DNA of 12,877 nt from Microbacteriaceae bacterium (lineage in GTDB: Bacteria; Actinomycetota; Actinomycetes; Actinomycetales; Microbacteriaceae), in contig JAEMRP010000013.1 in the NCBI GenBank assembly GCA_016463265.1, positions 1-12,877 of the forward strand. The letters run 5' to 3'. This document shows positions 1 through 5,522 of this stretch, in pieces. Below the pieces are notes generated by a model, which saw only the letters and a list, made by a program, of their open reading frames with translations, ran no database searches and was not told where the DNA came from. A program made the translations under genes and the position numbers. The first letter of the stretch is position 1. The number at the start of each line of letters is the position of its first letter.

Positions 1-632
1 TAGTTGCCGTCTTCGCCAGAGGTGGCGCACCAGTAGTCTTCGCCCTCGACAAGGGTCGGAGTCGGGCTGACAGACAGTGCGCATACGGTGGCGGTAGCGA
101 CGGGTACTACCACGTCGTCCACTAGCGTGTCTAGCGTGCCAGAGATTTGCCCTCCCGGTGCCAGCATGATGTCGCGATCTGCTGCGACCGTCGAAGCAAC
201 GGTGACAGCCGTGGCAACCCCCCGAGACGGCTTGTCGGTGTACCACTCAGCGGGCATACTCTCAACATCTTGACCGGAGTAGCTCGCTTTCAGGTAGTAG
301 GTACCCGCTGGAAGATCAGAAAATGAATAAAAACCCTCGGCATCCGGGTTGGCGACTTCGTACCAACCTTCGGAGTTGTAAAGGTCAATAAAGCCGTCAC
401 CCACGGTGATCGGGACCGGCAAGCCGGTTGCCTCATCGAGATACGAGAGTGTTCCCGAAATGCTCACCCCGGTCATCTGCGCGACAGAAGGGTTAGGCGT
501 GCCGGCGGGGGAGGAAGCGACTTCTTCCGCGGCAGCCGGACTCACCACGGCAACCGGACCGAGAAGACCTGCGGTGATCGCTGTCACCAGAACGGCTGAC
601 AGGCGGGCTTTGGTGAATTTCCAGGCGTTCAT
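1..632 (-). CDS. Secreted/surface protein with carboxypeptidase-regulatory-like (Cna-B-like) repeats, 3' part missing
   Basis: The reading frame is open from an ATG at 632 through the left edge, giving about 210 residues. The N-terminus has a classic Sec signal peptide: basic MNAWKFTKAR, a hydrophobic stretch to about residue 28, then an Ala-rich cleavage site near AAA-EE (residues 34-36). Two similar beta-sandwich modules follow. The first starts with GVSISGTLSY near residue 55 and carries GFYSFSDLPAGTYYLKA; the second starts with GGQISGTL near residue 160. This 'GxISGTV ... GxYxFxxLPAGxYxL' pattern is typical of carboxypeptidase-regulatory-like or SdrD-B/Cna-B domains, common in large actinobacterial exported proteins. 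The start is supported by an AAAGGA ribosome-binding site 5-10 nt upstream and a promoter just before it. Substrate, full length and any C-terminal anchor lie outside the window, so the specific function is unknown. Confidence 0.8.
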   Translation of the reverse strand, partial: MNAWKFTKARLSAVLVTAITAGLLGPVAVVSPAAAEEVASSPAGTPNPSVAQMTGVSISGTLSYLDEATGLPVPITVGDGFIDLYNSEGWYEVANPDAEGFYSFSDLPAGTYYLKASYSGQDVESMPAEWYTDKPSRGVATAVTVASTVAADRDIMLAPGGQISGTLDTLVDDVVVPVATATVCALSVSPTPTLVEGEDYWCATSGEDGN

Positions 633-662
633 GTCGTCCTTTTGCTAGCAGTAACTTCTCCT

Positions 663-691
663 AACCTAGTAAAGTTAAATTGTCTTGTCAA
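663..691 (-). promoter_or_regulatory. Sigma-70-type promoter of the exported protein gene
   Basis: On the minus strand a perfect TTGACA (691-686) is followed after 17 nt by TAGGTT (668-663), a TANNNT-type -10 box usual in Actinobacteria. Transcription would start near 656, leaving a short leader that holds the AAAGGA ribosome-binding site of the gene starting at 632. The surrounding 660-720 segment is clearly AT-richer than the coding regions. This is the best-matching promoter in the window. Confidence 0.75.
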
Positions 692-794
692 CAACATTTT
701 TGGTTTTTCTCAAGGAAGAATCTGCTACTCCGTGAAATCGAGATTCCGCAGTATTTTTTGGACGTTGGTTCACGATAGACGCCCCTAACGCGAC

Positions 795-822
795 AAAAGC
801 CCCCGATAAATTGGGGTTTTTT
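795..822 (-). terminator. Terminator-like hairpin after the membrane protein gene
   Basis: A-tract plus CCCC, an 8-9 nt AT-rich loop, GGGG and a T-run form a short hairpin about 30 nt past the membrane protein stop codon. Read on the minus strand the tail is TTTT after a GC bulge; read on the plus strand it is six T residues, so it may work in both directions. The GC core is only four pairs, making it a modest terminator. The remaining 633-852 intergenic sequence holds this hairpin, the promoter at 663-691 and a tRNA-Ser-like fragment at 827-846. Confidence 0.55.
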
Positions 823-852
823 CGATGCGGAGAATGGGAGGCGAACACCGTC

Positions 853-1782
853 CTAGTTCAGCGGCTTTGACCTACTCCTACGTTGAGACAGCACCAAGAG
901 AACGAAACTGACAGCGGCAACTCCAAGAAGGGCGCTAAAGACCGTCAGCGTGAGGTCACTGGGGGCGGAGAATGGCTCGGCTCGCAGCGATTGCCATGTG
1001 ACTAGTCCAACGAAGCCCAGCCACGTGACGTTTCCGACGAGAAGGAGTGGAATACGGAACATTACGGGCACGACCAACGTGATGGCAAGCAAGACGACCG
1101 CCACTTGAATCGAGTGCAGTCCGAAGAAGTGCCCCACTCGCAGATCTCCTGCGACTGTGCTCCAGCCGAAGAACGGCAAACCGGGGCCTCCGTCGGAAGC
1201 GCCAACGCTGTGTGACCCGGCTATCCCTTGATAGTTTGCGAGTTGAATTGCGGTCGGCCACGTCATCAAGTACGCCAAACCCATTCCCACTGCAGTGTTG
1301 AAGCTTCCCAACGCGAGTGCCAATCGAAGGTTAAACTCTTGATCTTTTTGTATCAGAATCATGGTGCTGATGAAAAGTGTTGCAAAGAGAACGATGGAGA
1401 TAAATGTCGCCATCAACGACCAGATAACAATCGACGTGGTGGATGAGACATTGAAATGGCTGGTTTGACCGATGCTCGCCATCGCAACGATGAGGACGAG
1501 TTCAACAACGAGCGACACCGCGATAAACAATCCCGAACGCTTCACCCAACGAGATCCTCGCGTGATGAACGAGCTAAGCCACGAGTACGTGATTGAGAAA
1601 ATCGCGGAAGAGATGAAGAACTTCAGGGGCTTTTCCCAAACCGACACGCCACCCAGTGTCCTGGGGTCAGACATCCATAACGGAACGAGAACGACTGCGC
1701 CAATCAGTGAGATCACAGCCAACCAGAAGAGCGGTTTGGTGTGGTTCAGACGTTCGAGGGTGAACAAATTTTTAGGCTGCAT
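853..1782 (-). CDS. Eight-helix membrane protein of uncharacterised family, in operon with MarR regulator
   Basis: The protein is 309 residues if it starts at the ATG at 1782. I preferred this start over the ATG at 1839 because it has a GGGAG ribosome-binding site about 8 nt upstream, reduces the overlap with the regulator from 68 to 11 nt, and gives a usual cytoplasmic N-terminus. About eight hydrophobic helices are visible, roughly at residues 17-36, 55-73, 84-103, 116-142, 154-175, 216-238, 240-262 and 278-299. Distinctive motifs are WEKPLKF (49-55), a membrane-embedded Glu94, QTSHFN (106-111), and a loop with SHSVG, DGGPGLPF, GWS and GDLRVGHFFGLHSIQ (190-226). I recall this GDLR-x2-HF-x-GLH-x2-Q signature from uncharacterised actinobacterial membrane proteins; no function is known to me. 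The conserved His/Asp/Glu set suggests a cofactor or metal site (inference). Overlap with the upstream gene implies translational coupling and control by that repressor. Confidence 0.82.
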   Translation of the reverse strand: MQPKNLFTLERLNHTKPLFWLAVISLIGAVVLVPLWMSDPRTLGGVSVWEKPLKFFISSAIFSITYSWLSSFITRGSRWVKRSGLFIAVSLVVELVLIVAMASIGQTSHFNVSSTTSIVIWSLMATFISIVLFATLFISTMILIQKDQEFNLRLALALGSFNTAVGMGLAYLMTWPTAIQLANYQGIAGSHSVGASDGGPGLPFFGWSTVAGDLRVGHFFGLHSIQVAVVLLAITLVVPVMFRIPLLLVGNVTWLGFVGLVTWQSLRAEPFSAPSDLTLTVFSALLGVAAVSFVLLVLSQRRSRSKPLN

Positions 1783-2218
1783 TTCGAAGCTCCCGGTTCC
1801 TGAATAATAGTTGTTTGACCCGGCGAAGAGTCTTGTCAAGATCGTCCAAATCCACGGAATCGGTGTTCTGGAAAAGAACCCTGAATTCTTTTTCCAGGAA
1901 GTCCGCCGATTGAGTTGCCAGTGCCTCGCCCTTACGAGTCAGTTCTAACGAAAGATTCTTTTCGTTCCCAGAGACCCTAGAAACCGTGACAAGTTCGCGA
2001 TCTTGAAACCACGGAAGCCGCTGACTTACAGCAGCTCTCGAAACACCCAAGCACTCAGCCAAAAAGCTCGGCGTCGGCTTGTTCTGGCTCATAAGGGTGA
2101 CCAGAAAGAGGAACTGGCTGTACGTGAGGTCAAAATTTGCCCTGAGGTGCCGATCGGCGGCCGAATTCAACACGTATACGAGTTCGTTCAGGGTAAAAGT
2201 TATCCGGCTACTGTTCAT
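1772..2218 (-). CDS. MarR-family transcriptional regulator
   Basis: This 148-residue protein has MarR-family length and layout: an N-terminal dimerisation helix, then a winged helix-turn-helix with LTYSQFLFLVTL (31-42), FLAECLGVSRAAVSQRL (52-68; SRAAVSQRLPWFQ as recognition helix), a wing at about 78-92 (VSRVSGNEKNLSLELT) and a long C-terminal dimerisation helix. These proteins bind palindromic DNA as dimers and usually repress their own operon until a ligand or oxidant is sensed. Cys56 in the helix-turn-helix is a possible redox-sensitive residue, but a lone Cys is weak evidence. The ATG at 2218 has no ribosome-binding site and lies exactly where transcription from the overlapping promoter would start, so the mRNA is probably leaderless. 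Its stop overlaps the next gene's start by 11 nt, so both genes form one unit. Confidence 0.88.
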   Translation of the reverse strand: MNSSRITFTLNELVYVLNSAADRHLRANFDLTYSQFLFLVTLMSQNKPTPSFLAECLGVSRAAVSQRLPWFQDRELVTVSRVSGNEKNLSLELTRKGEALATQSADFLEKEFRVLFQNTDSVDLDDLDKTLRRVKQLLFRNRELRNAA

Positions 2219-2224
2219 AAATTT

Positions 2225-2262
2225 AGTTAACTACTTAACTCATAGTTTGTCAAGTAGTTAAC
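2225..2262 (-). promoter_or_regulatory. Promoter and 11-bp inverted-repeat operator of the MarR-type unit
   Basis: A perfect inverted repeat GTTAACTACTT (2226-2236) / AAGTAGTTAAC (2252-2262) with a 15-nt spacer lies just before the marR-type gene. Read on the minus strand, TTGACA (2253-2248) and TTAACT (2230-2225) are separated by 17 nt. The left arm covers the -10 and the right arm abuts and overlaps the -35 by two bases. The -10 ends six nt before the ATG. This is the expected layout for autorepression by a MarR dimer or pair of dimers. The core AGTTAACT is itself palindromic, so each arm may bind separately. Confidence 0.75.
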
Positions 2263-2275
2263 ATCCATGATTGAC

Positions 2276-2301
2276 AAAAGCCACCGATTTCTCGGGGGCT
2301 T
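2276..2301 (-). terminator. Intrinsic terminator of tRNA-Ser
   Basis: On the minus strand AGCCCCCGA, a GAAA tetraloop and TCGGTGGCT (arms 2300-2292 and 2287-2279; eight pairs and one mismatch) are followed by TTT. It lies about 40 nt past the 3' end of tRNA-Ser and only 14 nt before the right arm of the marR operator, so it would insulate the marR-type promoter from tRNA read-through. There is no T-run on the plus-strand side. Confidence 0.75.
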
Positions 2302-2342
2302 GTGAACTGTCTCAAACAGTTGTCGGTGGGATTGCTCCGCCG

Positions 2343-2427
2343 CGGAGAATGGGGGATTCGAACCCCCGAGGGCTTGCACCCAACCAACTTTCCAAGCTGG
2401 CGCCATAGGCCACTAGGCGAATTCTCC
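2343..2427 (-). tRNA. tRNA-Ser (anticodon GGA)
   Basis: The 85-nt minus-strand sequence folds as a class II tRNA. The 7-bp acceptor stem pairs GGAGAAT (from 2427) with ATTCTCC (to 2344), with discriminator G at 2343, as expected for serine tRNAs. The anticodon loop CTTGGAAAG carries GGA; a long variable arm precedes a T arm with GGTTCGAATC and a five-pair G/C stem. CCA is not encoded: the next bases are CGG. It reads UCC and, by wobble, UCU codons. It is transcribed alone, with a terminator at 2276-2301. Confidence 0.95.
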
Positions 2428-2430
2428 TGC

Positions 2431-2444
2431 GTTGCCGTGGCAAC
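2431..2444. repeat. Perfect short dyad upstream of tRNA-Ser
   Basis: GTTGCC-GT-GGCAAC is a perfect 6-bp inverted repeat 4-17 nt before the 5' end of tRNA-Ser. It would lie in the tRNA 5' leader, downstream of a TATGCT that could serve as its -10 (minus strand, about 2456-2451). It may be a leader hairpin removed by RNase P or a protein site; nothing decides between these. Confidence 0.45.
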
Positions 2445-2464
2445 TTCACCAGCATACCGTTCGT

Positions 2465-2488
2465 CGAAGGGCACATACCGTCCCTTCG
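2465..2488 (+). promoter_or_regulatory. 24-bp dyad, possible operator of the oxidoreductase gene
   Basis: CGAAGGG (2465-2471) and CCCTTCG (2482-2488) form a perfect 7-bp inverted repeat with a 10-nt centre. The sequence CATACCGT occurs in the centre (2474-2481) and again exactly 21 bp upstream (2453-2460). The dyad covers the position of the -35 relative to the TAATCT at 2503. The size and position are typical of a repressor site. No regulator gene for it is visible in the window. Confidence 0.45.
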
Positions 2489-2502
2489 CATGCACGACAA
2501 GG

Positions 2503-2515
2503 TAATCTCAAAAAC
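2503..2515 (+). promoter_or_regulatory. -10 box for a probably leaderless oxidoreductase mRNA
   Basis: TAATCT (2503-2508) matches the -10 consensus at four of six positions and ends seven nt before the ATG at 2516, so transcription would start at or one base before the start codon. No convincing -35 is seen 17-18 nt upstream (GTCCCT). The only purine-rich stretch, AAGG at 2499-2502, lies too far from the ATG for an ordinary ribosome-binding site. Confidence 0.5.
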
Positions 2516-3784
2516 ATGCGAATCCTGCTTGTGGGCGCCGGAGGTGTTGGCGATGCGATTGCCAAGATTGCCGCTCGCCGCTCGTTCTATGAAACCATCA
2601 TCGTCACCGACTACGACAAGTCCCGTGCCGAGCGAACCATTGAATGGATTCGCACCAAACACGGCGAGGAGGTTGCGTCACGGTTCGTCGCTGACCAGAT
2701 CGACGCGTCCAAACCCGAAGTTGTCGCCGATGTCGCCCGAAAGCATTCCGCAACCCACGTCATGAACGCCGTCGAGCCCAAGTTTGTTCAGGCGATTTTT
2801 GCTGGAGCAAAAGCCGCTGGAGCGAACTACCTCGACATGGCGATGAGTCTCTCGCACCCGCACCCGACGAACCCCTACAGCGAAACTGGCGTCAAACTGG
2901 GCGACGAACAGTTTGCCGTCACTGACGAGTGGGAAAAGTCCGGCCAGTTGGCGCTGGTGGGAATCGGTGTCGAGCCGGGGATGTCTAACGTCTTCGCTCG
3001 TTACGCCGTCGACCACTTGTTCAGCGAGGTCGACGAACTCGGTACGCGCGACGGAGCCAACCTCGTGGTGTTCGACGACGAGGGCAACGAGATTTTCGCT
3101 CCCAGTTTCAGTATTTGGACGACCATCGAGGAGTGCCTCAATCCACCGGTTATTTGGGAAAAGGATCGCGGATGGTTCACGACTCCCCCGTTCAGCGAGC
3201 CCGAGGTGTTCGATTTCCCCGAAGGAATCGGGCCGGTCGAATGTGTGAACGTCGAACACGAAGAAGTTCTCATGATGCCGCGGTGGCTTCCGGCCAAGCG
3301 AGTTACCTTCAAATACGGACTCGGCGACGAATTCATCGGGGTACTCAAGACCCTCCACAACTTGCACCTTGATTCGAATGAGCCGATTCGGGTTCGCAGT
3401 GCCAATGGCCCGGTCGAGGTTTCGCCGCGCGATGTCGTCGCCGCTGCACTTCCCGACCCCGCGACCATCGGTCCGCGCATGAAGGGCAAGACATGCGCCG
3501 GGGTGTGGGTCACTGGTAAGGGCAAGGACGGGAAACCCCGCGAGGTGTACCTGTATCACGTGTCGGACAACGAGTGGACGATGGCCGAATACGAGAGCCA
3601 GTGCGTTGTGTGGCAGACCGCCCTTAACCCGGTGATTGCTCTTGAATTGCTTGCGACCGGAAAATGGTCCGGATCCGGAGTCCTCGGGCCCGAGGCGTTT
3701 GACGCGGTACCGTTCCTCGACCTCATGGCCGCCGCTGAATCCGAGGGCGGATACGGCCAGCCGTGGGGCATGCGCGAACAATAA
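2516..3784 (+). CDS. Saccharopine dehydrogenase family NAD(P)-dependent oxidoreductase
   Basis: The 422-residue protein opens with a Rossmann fold: RILLVGAGGVGDAIAK, with the nucleotide loop GAGGVG at residues 7-12, and VTDYDKSRAE at the end of the second strand, whose acidic residue would contact the cofactor ribose. Mid-protein motifs include YLDMAMS (about 110) and GIGVEPGMSN (about 156-165), the GxxPGxxN pattern of the saccharopine dehydrogenase family. The C-terminal half resembles the family's substrate-binding and dimerisation domain, and the length is normal for single-domain members (about 400). Relatives include fungal-type saccharopine dehydrogenases and carboxynorspermidine synthases; sequence alone does not tell me the substrate, which may be an amino acid-oxo acid or polyamine conjugate. 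The ATG at 2516 was chosen because upstream in-frame codons do not match the family start and overlap promoter-like sequence. No downstream terminator is visible, so transcripts may continue into the toxin-antitoxin genes. Confidence 0.85.
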   Translation: MRILLVGAGGVGDAIAKIAARRSFYETIIVTDYDKSRAERTIEWIRTKHGEEVASRFVADQIDASKPEVVADVARKHSATHVMNAVEPKFVQAIFAGAKAAGANYLDMAMSLSHPHPTNPYSETGVKLGDEQFAVTDEWEKSGQLALVGIGVEPGMSNVFARYAVDHLFSEVDELGTRDGANLVVFDDEGNEIFAPSFSIWTTIEECLNPPVIWEKDRGWFTTPPFSEPEVFDFPEGIGPVECVNVEHEEVLMMPRWLPAKRVTFKYGLGDEFIGVLKTLHNLHLDSNEPIRVRSANGPVEVSPRDVVAAALPDPATIGPRMKGKTCAGVWVTGKGKDGKPREVYLYHVSDNEWTMAEYESQCVVWQTALNPVIALELLATGKWSGSGVLGPEAFDAVPFLDLMAAAESEGGYGQPWGMREQ

Positions 3785-3801
3785 TTAGCCGGTGTCTTGT
3801 A

Positions 3802-3836
3802 TGGACTAACTGGACTAATCACGATAAAATCGGAAT
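3802..3836 (+). promoter_or_regulatory. Promoter of the toxin-antitoxin pair with tandem TGGACTAA repeats
   Basis: TAAAAT (3825-3830) is a good -10 box and ends six nt before the antitoxin ATG at 3837, implying a leaderless mRNA. Seventeen nt upstream lies TGGACT (3802-3807), matching TTGACA at four positions. The -35 region holds a tandem repeat, TGGACTAA at 3802-3809 and again at 3811-3818 (9-bp period), plausibly where the Phd-type antitoxin binds to repress its own operon. Confidence 0.55.
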
Positions 3837-4094
3837 ATGTCCCGCCAAGTAAACGTGCACGAAGCGAAAACCCACTTCTCTAAAATCATCGCAGCAGTCG
3901 AGGCTGGGGAGGAAATCGTGGTCGCGCGCGCAGGGAAGCCGATAATCAAACTTGTGAAAATCGATGAACAACTCCCGCCGCCGATTGTGCCCGGATTCGC
4001 ACACGACATTTTGCCCGACGTATCGGACGAGGAATGGGACGCGTTGAGCGTCGAATTCAATTCGCTATTCCGTGACAAGAACTTCGACGTTTGA
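3837..4094 (+). CDS. Phd/YefM-type antitoxin
   Basis: The 85-residue protein has the Phd/YefM N-terminal DNA-binding fold: SRQVNVHEAKTHFSKIIAAVEAG-type sequence, followed by EEIVVARAGKPIIKLV (residues 24-39), the strand-turn-strand typical of the family. The C-terminal part (about 45-85), with an acidic DVSDEEWD segment, would wrap around and inhibit the toxin. The family usually represses its own promoter and is degraded under stress. The ATG has no ribosome-binding site but lies at the predicted transcription start. The stop TGA (4092-4094) overlaps the toxin start TTG (4091-4093), the standard arrangement for coupled antitoxin-toxin translation. Confidence 0.9.
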   Translation: MSRQVNVHEAKTHFSKIIAAVEAGEEIVVARAGKPIIKLVKIDEQLPPPIVPGFAHDILPDVSDEEWDALSVEFNSLFRDKNFDV

Positions 4095-4483
4095 CCCGCG
4101 CTTTCTTCGACACCCACGTCGCCTATTGGCTGGCAAAAGATTCTGATCGGTTGTCACCGTCTCTCGTGGCAAACATCAACCGGCATCAGCAACGCGCGGT
4201 GTCAAGCCTGTCGTTTGCGGAACTCGAAATCAAACACATCCTCGGTCGCGCGCCCGAATTTGCAGATCTCAGTGAGCGCTTCGCCTCGATGGCGATCGAG
4301 ATTGAACCGTTTGACTACGTCGCTTCTCGATCCGTCGCACGGTTTCCCACCCTGATGCGCCACGACCCGTTTGACCGCATGATTTTCGCACAAGCCGCAT
4401 CGCGACCGAACACGACGTTCTTCACAGCCGACAAGACTCTAATTGCTCTCGGGCTGGACTGGGTCATCGACGCCCGCACATAA
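4091..4483 (+). CDS. PIN-domain toxin (VapC-like ribonuclease)
   Basis: The 130-residue protein is a complete PIN domain. The four acidic residues expected to hold Mg2+/Mn2+ are visible: Asp7 in AFFDTHVAYWL, Glu44 in SFAELEIK, Asp95 in HDPFDRMIFAQA and Asp114 in FFTADKTL. The DTHxxYW start and HDPFDRM motif match the Sll0205-like branch of VapC toxins, normally paired with Phd-type antitoxins as here. Such proteins are Mg2+-dependent endoribonucleases that cut tRNA or rRNA; this one's target cannot be read from the sequence. It starts at TTG, overlapping the antitoxin stop, so its translation probably depends on the antitoxin's and stays lower. Its TAA stop overlaps the first bases of the opposing rplL terminator. 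No catalytic residue is missing, so the module looks intact. Confidence 0.9.
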   Translation: MTRAFFDTHVAYWLAKDSDRLSPSLVANINRHQQRAVSSLSFAELEIKHILGRAPEFADLSERFASMAIEIEPFDYVASRSVARFPTLMRHDPFDRMIFAQAASRPNTTFFTADKTLIALGLDWVIDART

Positions 4484-4516
4484 AAATCGGGACGCCACCC
4501 GAAGGTGACGCCCCGA
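4482..4516 (-). terminator. Strong intrinsic terminator of rplJ-rplL
   Basis: On the minus strand a 13-bp stem (4516-4504 with 4499-4487, two G-U pairs, no mismatch) closes on a TTCG tetraloop and is followed by five T residues. It lies 17 nt beyond the rplL stop. The T-run corresponds to the AAAA around the toxin stop codon, so the two convergent units meet with no spare sequence. The plus-strand side lacks a T-run, so toxin transcripts would not be stopped efficiently by it. Confidence 0.9.
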
Positions 4517-4532
4517 CGGGGTAAGTCGAAAC

Positions 4533-4925
4533 TTACTTGAGCGTAACAGTTCCGCCGGCTTCTTCGATAGCAGCCTTTGCCTTTTCAGCGGCCTCTTTGT
4601 TGGCGCCTTCGAGGATGGTCGCGGGTGCGCCATCAACGAGTGCTTTTGCTTCACCGAGTCCGAGGTTCGTGAGTGCACGGACCTCTTTGATGACCTGGAT
4701 CTTCTTTTCGCCAGCAGCTTCGAGGACAACGTCGAACGAGTCCTTCTCTTCTTCGGCTTCGCCGCCACCGGCAGCGCCACCGGCTGCGGGTGCAGCGGCG
4801 ACAGCAACGGGTGCAGCAGCGGTTACGTCGAATACCTCTTCGAACTTCTTAACGAAGTCCGAGAGTTCGATGAGCGAGAGCTCCTTGAATGCCTCAATGA
4901 GGGCATCTGCGCTGAGCTTAGCCAT
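4533..4925 (-). CDS. rplL: 50S ribosomal protein L7/L12
   Basis: The 130-residue protein is a complete bL12: N-terminal dimerisation domain ([31 protein letters not shown]), an Ala/Gly-rich flexible hinge at about 35-60, and the C-terminal domain with [33 protein letters not shown] and the closing [10 protein letters not shown]. It forms the mobile ribosomal stalk with L10 and recruits and activates translational GTPases. An AAGGAG ribosome-binding site precedes the ATG. It lies 39 nt after rplJ and ends just before a strong terminator; its high-demand, multi-copy role fits the strong translation signals. Confidence 0.98.
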   Translation of the reverse strand: MAKLSADALIEAFKELSLIELSDFVKKFEEVFDVTAAAPVAVAAAPAAGGAAGGGEAEEEKDSFDVVLEAAGEKKIQVIKEVRALTNLGLGEAKALVDGAPATILEGANKEAAEKAKAAIEEAGGTVTLK

Positions 4926-4964
4926 GATTGTCTCCTTGGTTTGTAGTTGTCGAAAACGCGCTAA

Positions 4965-5477
4965 TTACGCGTTTTCCTGCTTCTGACGCAACGCGTCGAC
5001 CGCGCGAACGGCCTGTGCGAGCGGTGCGTTGAACATGTAGGCCGCGCCGAAGAGCGAGGACTTGAGTGCGCCTGCAAACTTGGCAAGCAGGACCTCTCGT
5101 GTCTCGAGATCGGCGAGCTTCATTACCTCGGCAGCAGTGAGGGGTGCTCCGTCGAAGAAGCCTCCCTTGATGACGAGGTGTTGGTTTGCCTTGGCAAAGT
5201 CACGCAGCGACTTCGCAACGGTGACGGTGTCACCGTGAACGAAGGCAATAGCGGTCGGTCCGACGAGTTCGGCATCGAACGAACTGATGCCTTCCGCGTT
5301 GAACGCCCGCTTGGCCAGCGTGTTCTTCACCACGGCGTACGACGCGTTCGCACGGATGTTTCCGCGCAGCTGTTTGAGCTGTGCGACCGTGAGTCCGCGG
5401 TACTCGGTGAGCAGTACGCCGCTCGAGGTTCGGATTGCGTCCGAAATCTCGGCGATTGTTGCTTCCTTGTTCGCCAT
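4965..5477 (-). CDS. rplJ: 50S ribosomal protein L10
   Basis: The 170-residue protein is a full-length uL10. The rRNA-binding N-terminal domain shows the family pattern LTEYRGLTVAQLKQLR (about 23-38), NTLAKRAF and GPTAIAFVHGD; the C-terminal helix, LAQAVRAVDALRQKQE, is where L7/L12 dimers dock. L10 forms the base of the ribosomal stalk on 23S rRNA near L11. An AAGGAG ribosome-binding site lies 6 nt before the ATG. Upstream is a structured leader with an intrinsic-terminator hairpin, consistent with the known autoregulation of rplJ-rplL by L10 or the L10-L12 complex. Confidence 0.98.
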   Translation of the reverse strand: MANKEATIAEISDAIRTSSGVLLTEYRGLTVAQLKQLRGNIRANASYAVVKNTLAKRAFNAEGISSFDAELVGPTAIAFVHGDTVTVAKSLRDFAKANQHLVIKGGFFDGAPLTAAEVMKLADLETREVLLAKFAGALKSSLFGAAYMFNAPLAQAVRAVDALRQKQENA

Positions 5478-5522
5478 GGTGCTCCTTGTGTTTGAATACG
5501 GAACCGACGGCCACGGGAAATG

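Noticed and set aside
1783..1839. Longer N-terminus of the membrane protein (ATG at 1839)
   Set aside because: It would overlap the MarR gene by 68 nt and lacks a good ribosome-binding site, whereas the ATG at 1782 has GGGAG at proper spacing and a short coupling overlap.
2279..2300. tRNA-Ser terminator as a bidirectional terminator
   Set aside because: No T-run follows on the plus strand and no plus-strand gene reads into it.
2432..2515. Upstream start for the oxidoreductase reading frame
   Set aside because: The extra 28 residues precede the usual Rossmann start RILLVGAGGVG and lie over the promoter, dyad and tRNA-Ser leader.
2678..3781. 367-codon open frame antisense to the oxidoreductase
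   Set aside because: It mirrors the codon structure of the real gene, matches no family and has no start signals; a GC-bias shadow.
3797..3802. TTGTAT as -35 of the toxin-antitoxin promoter
   Set aside because: It lies 22 nt from the TAAAAT -10 box, too far; TGGACT at 17-nt spacing fits better.
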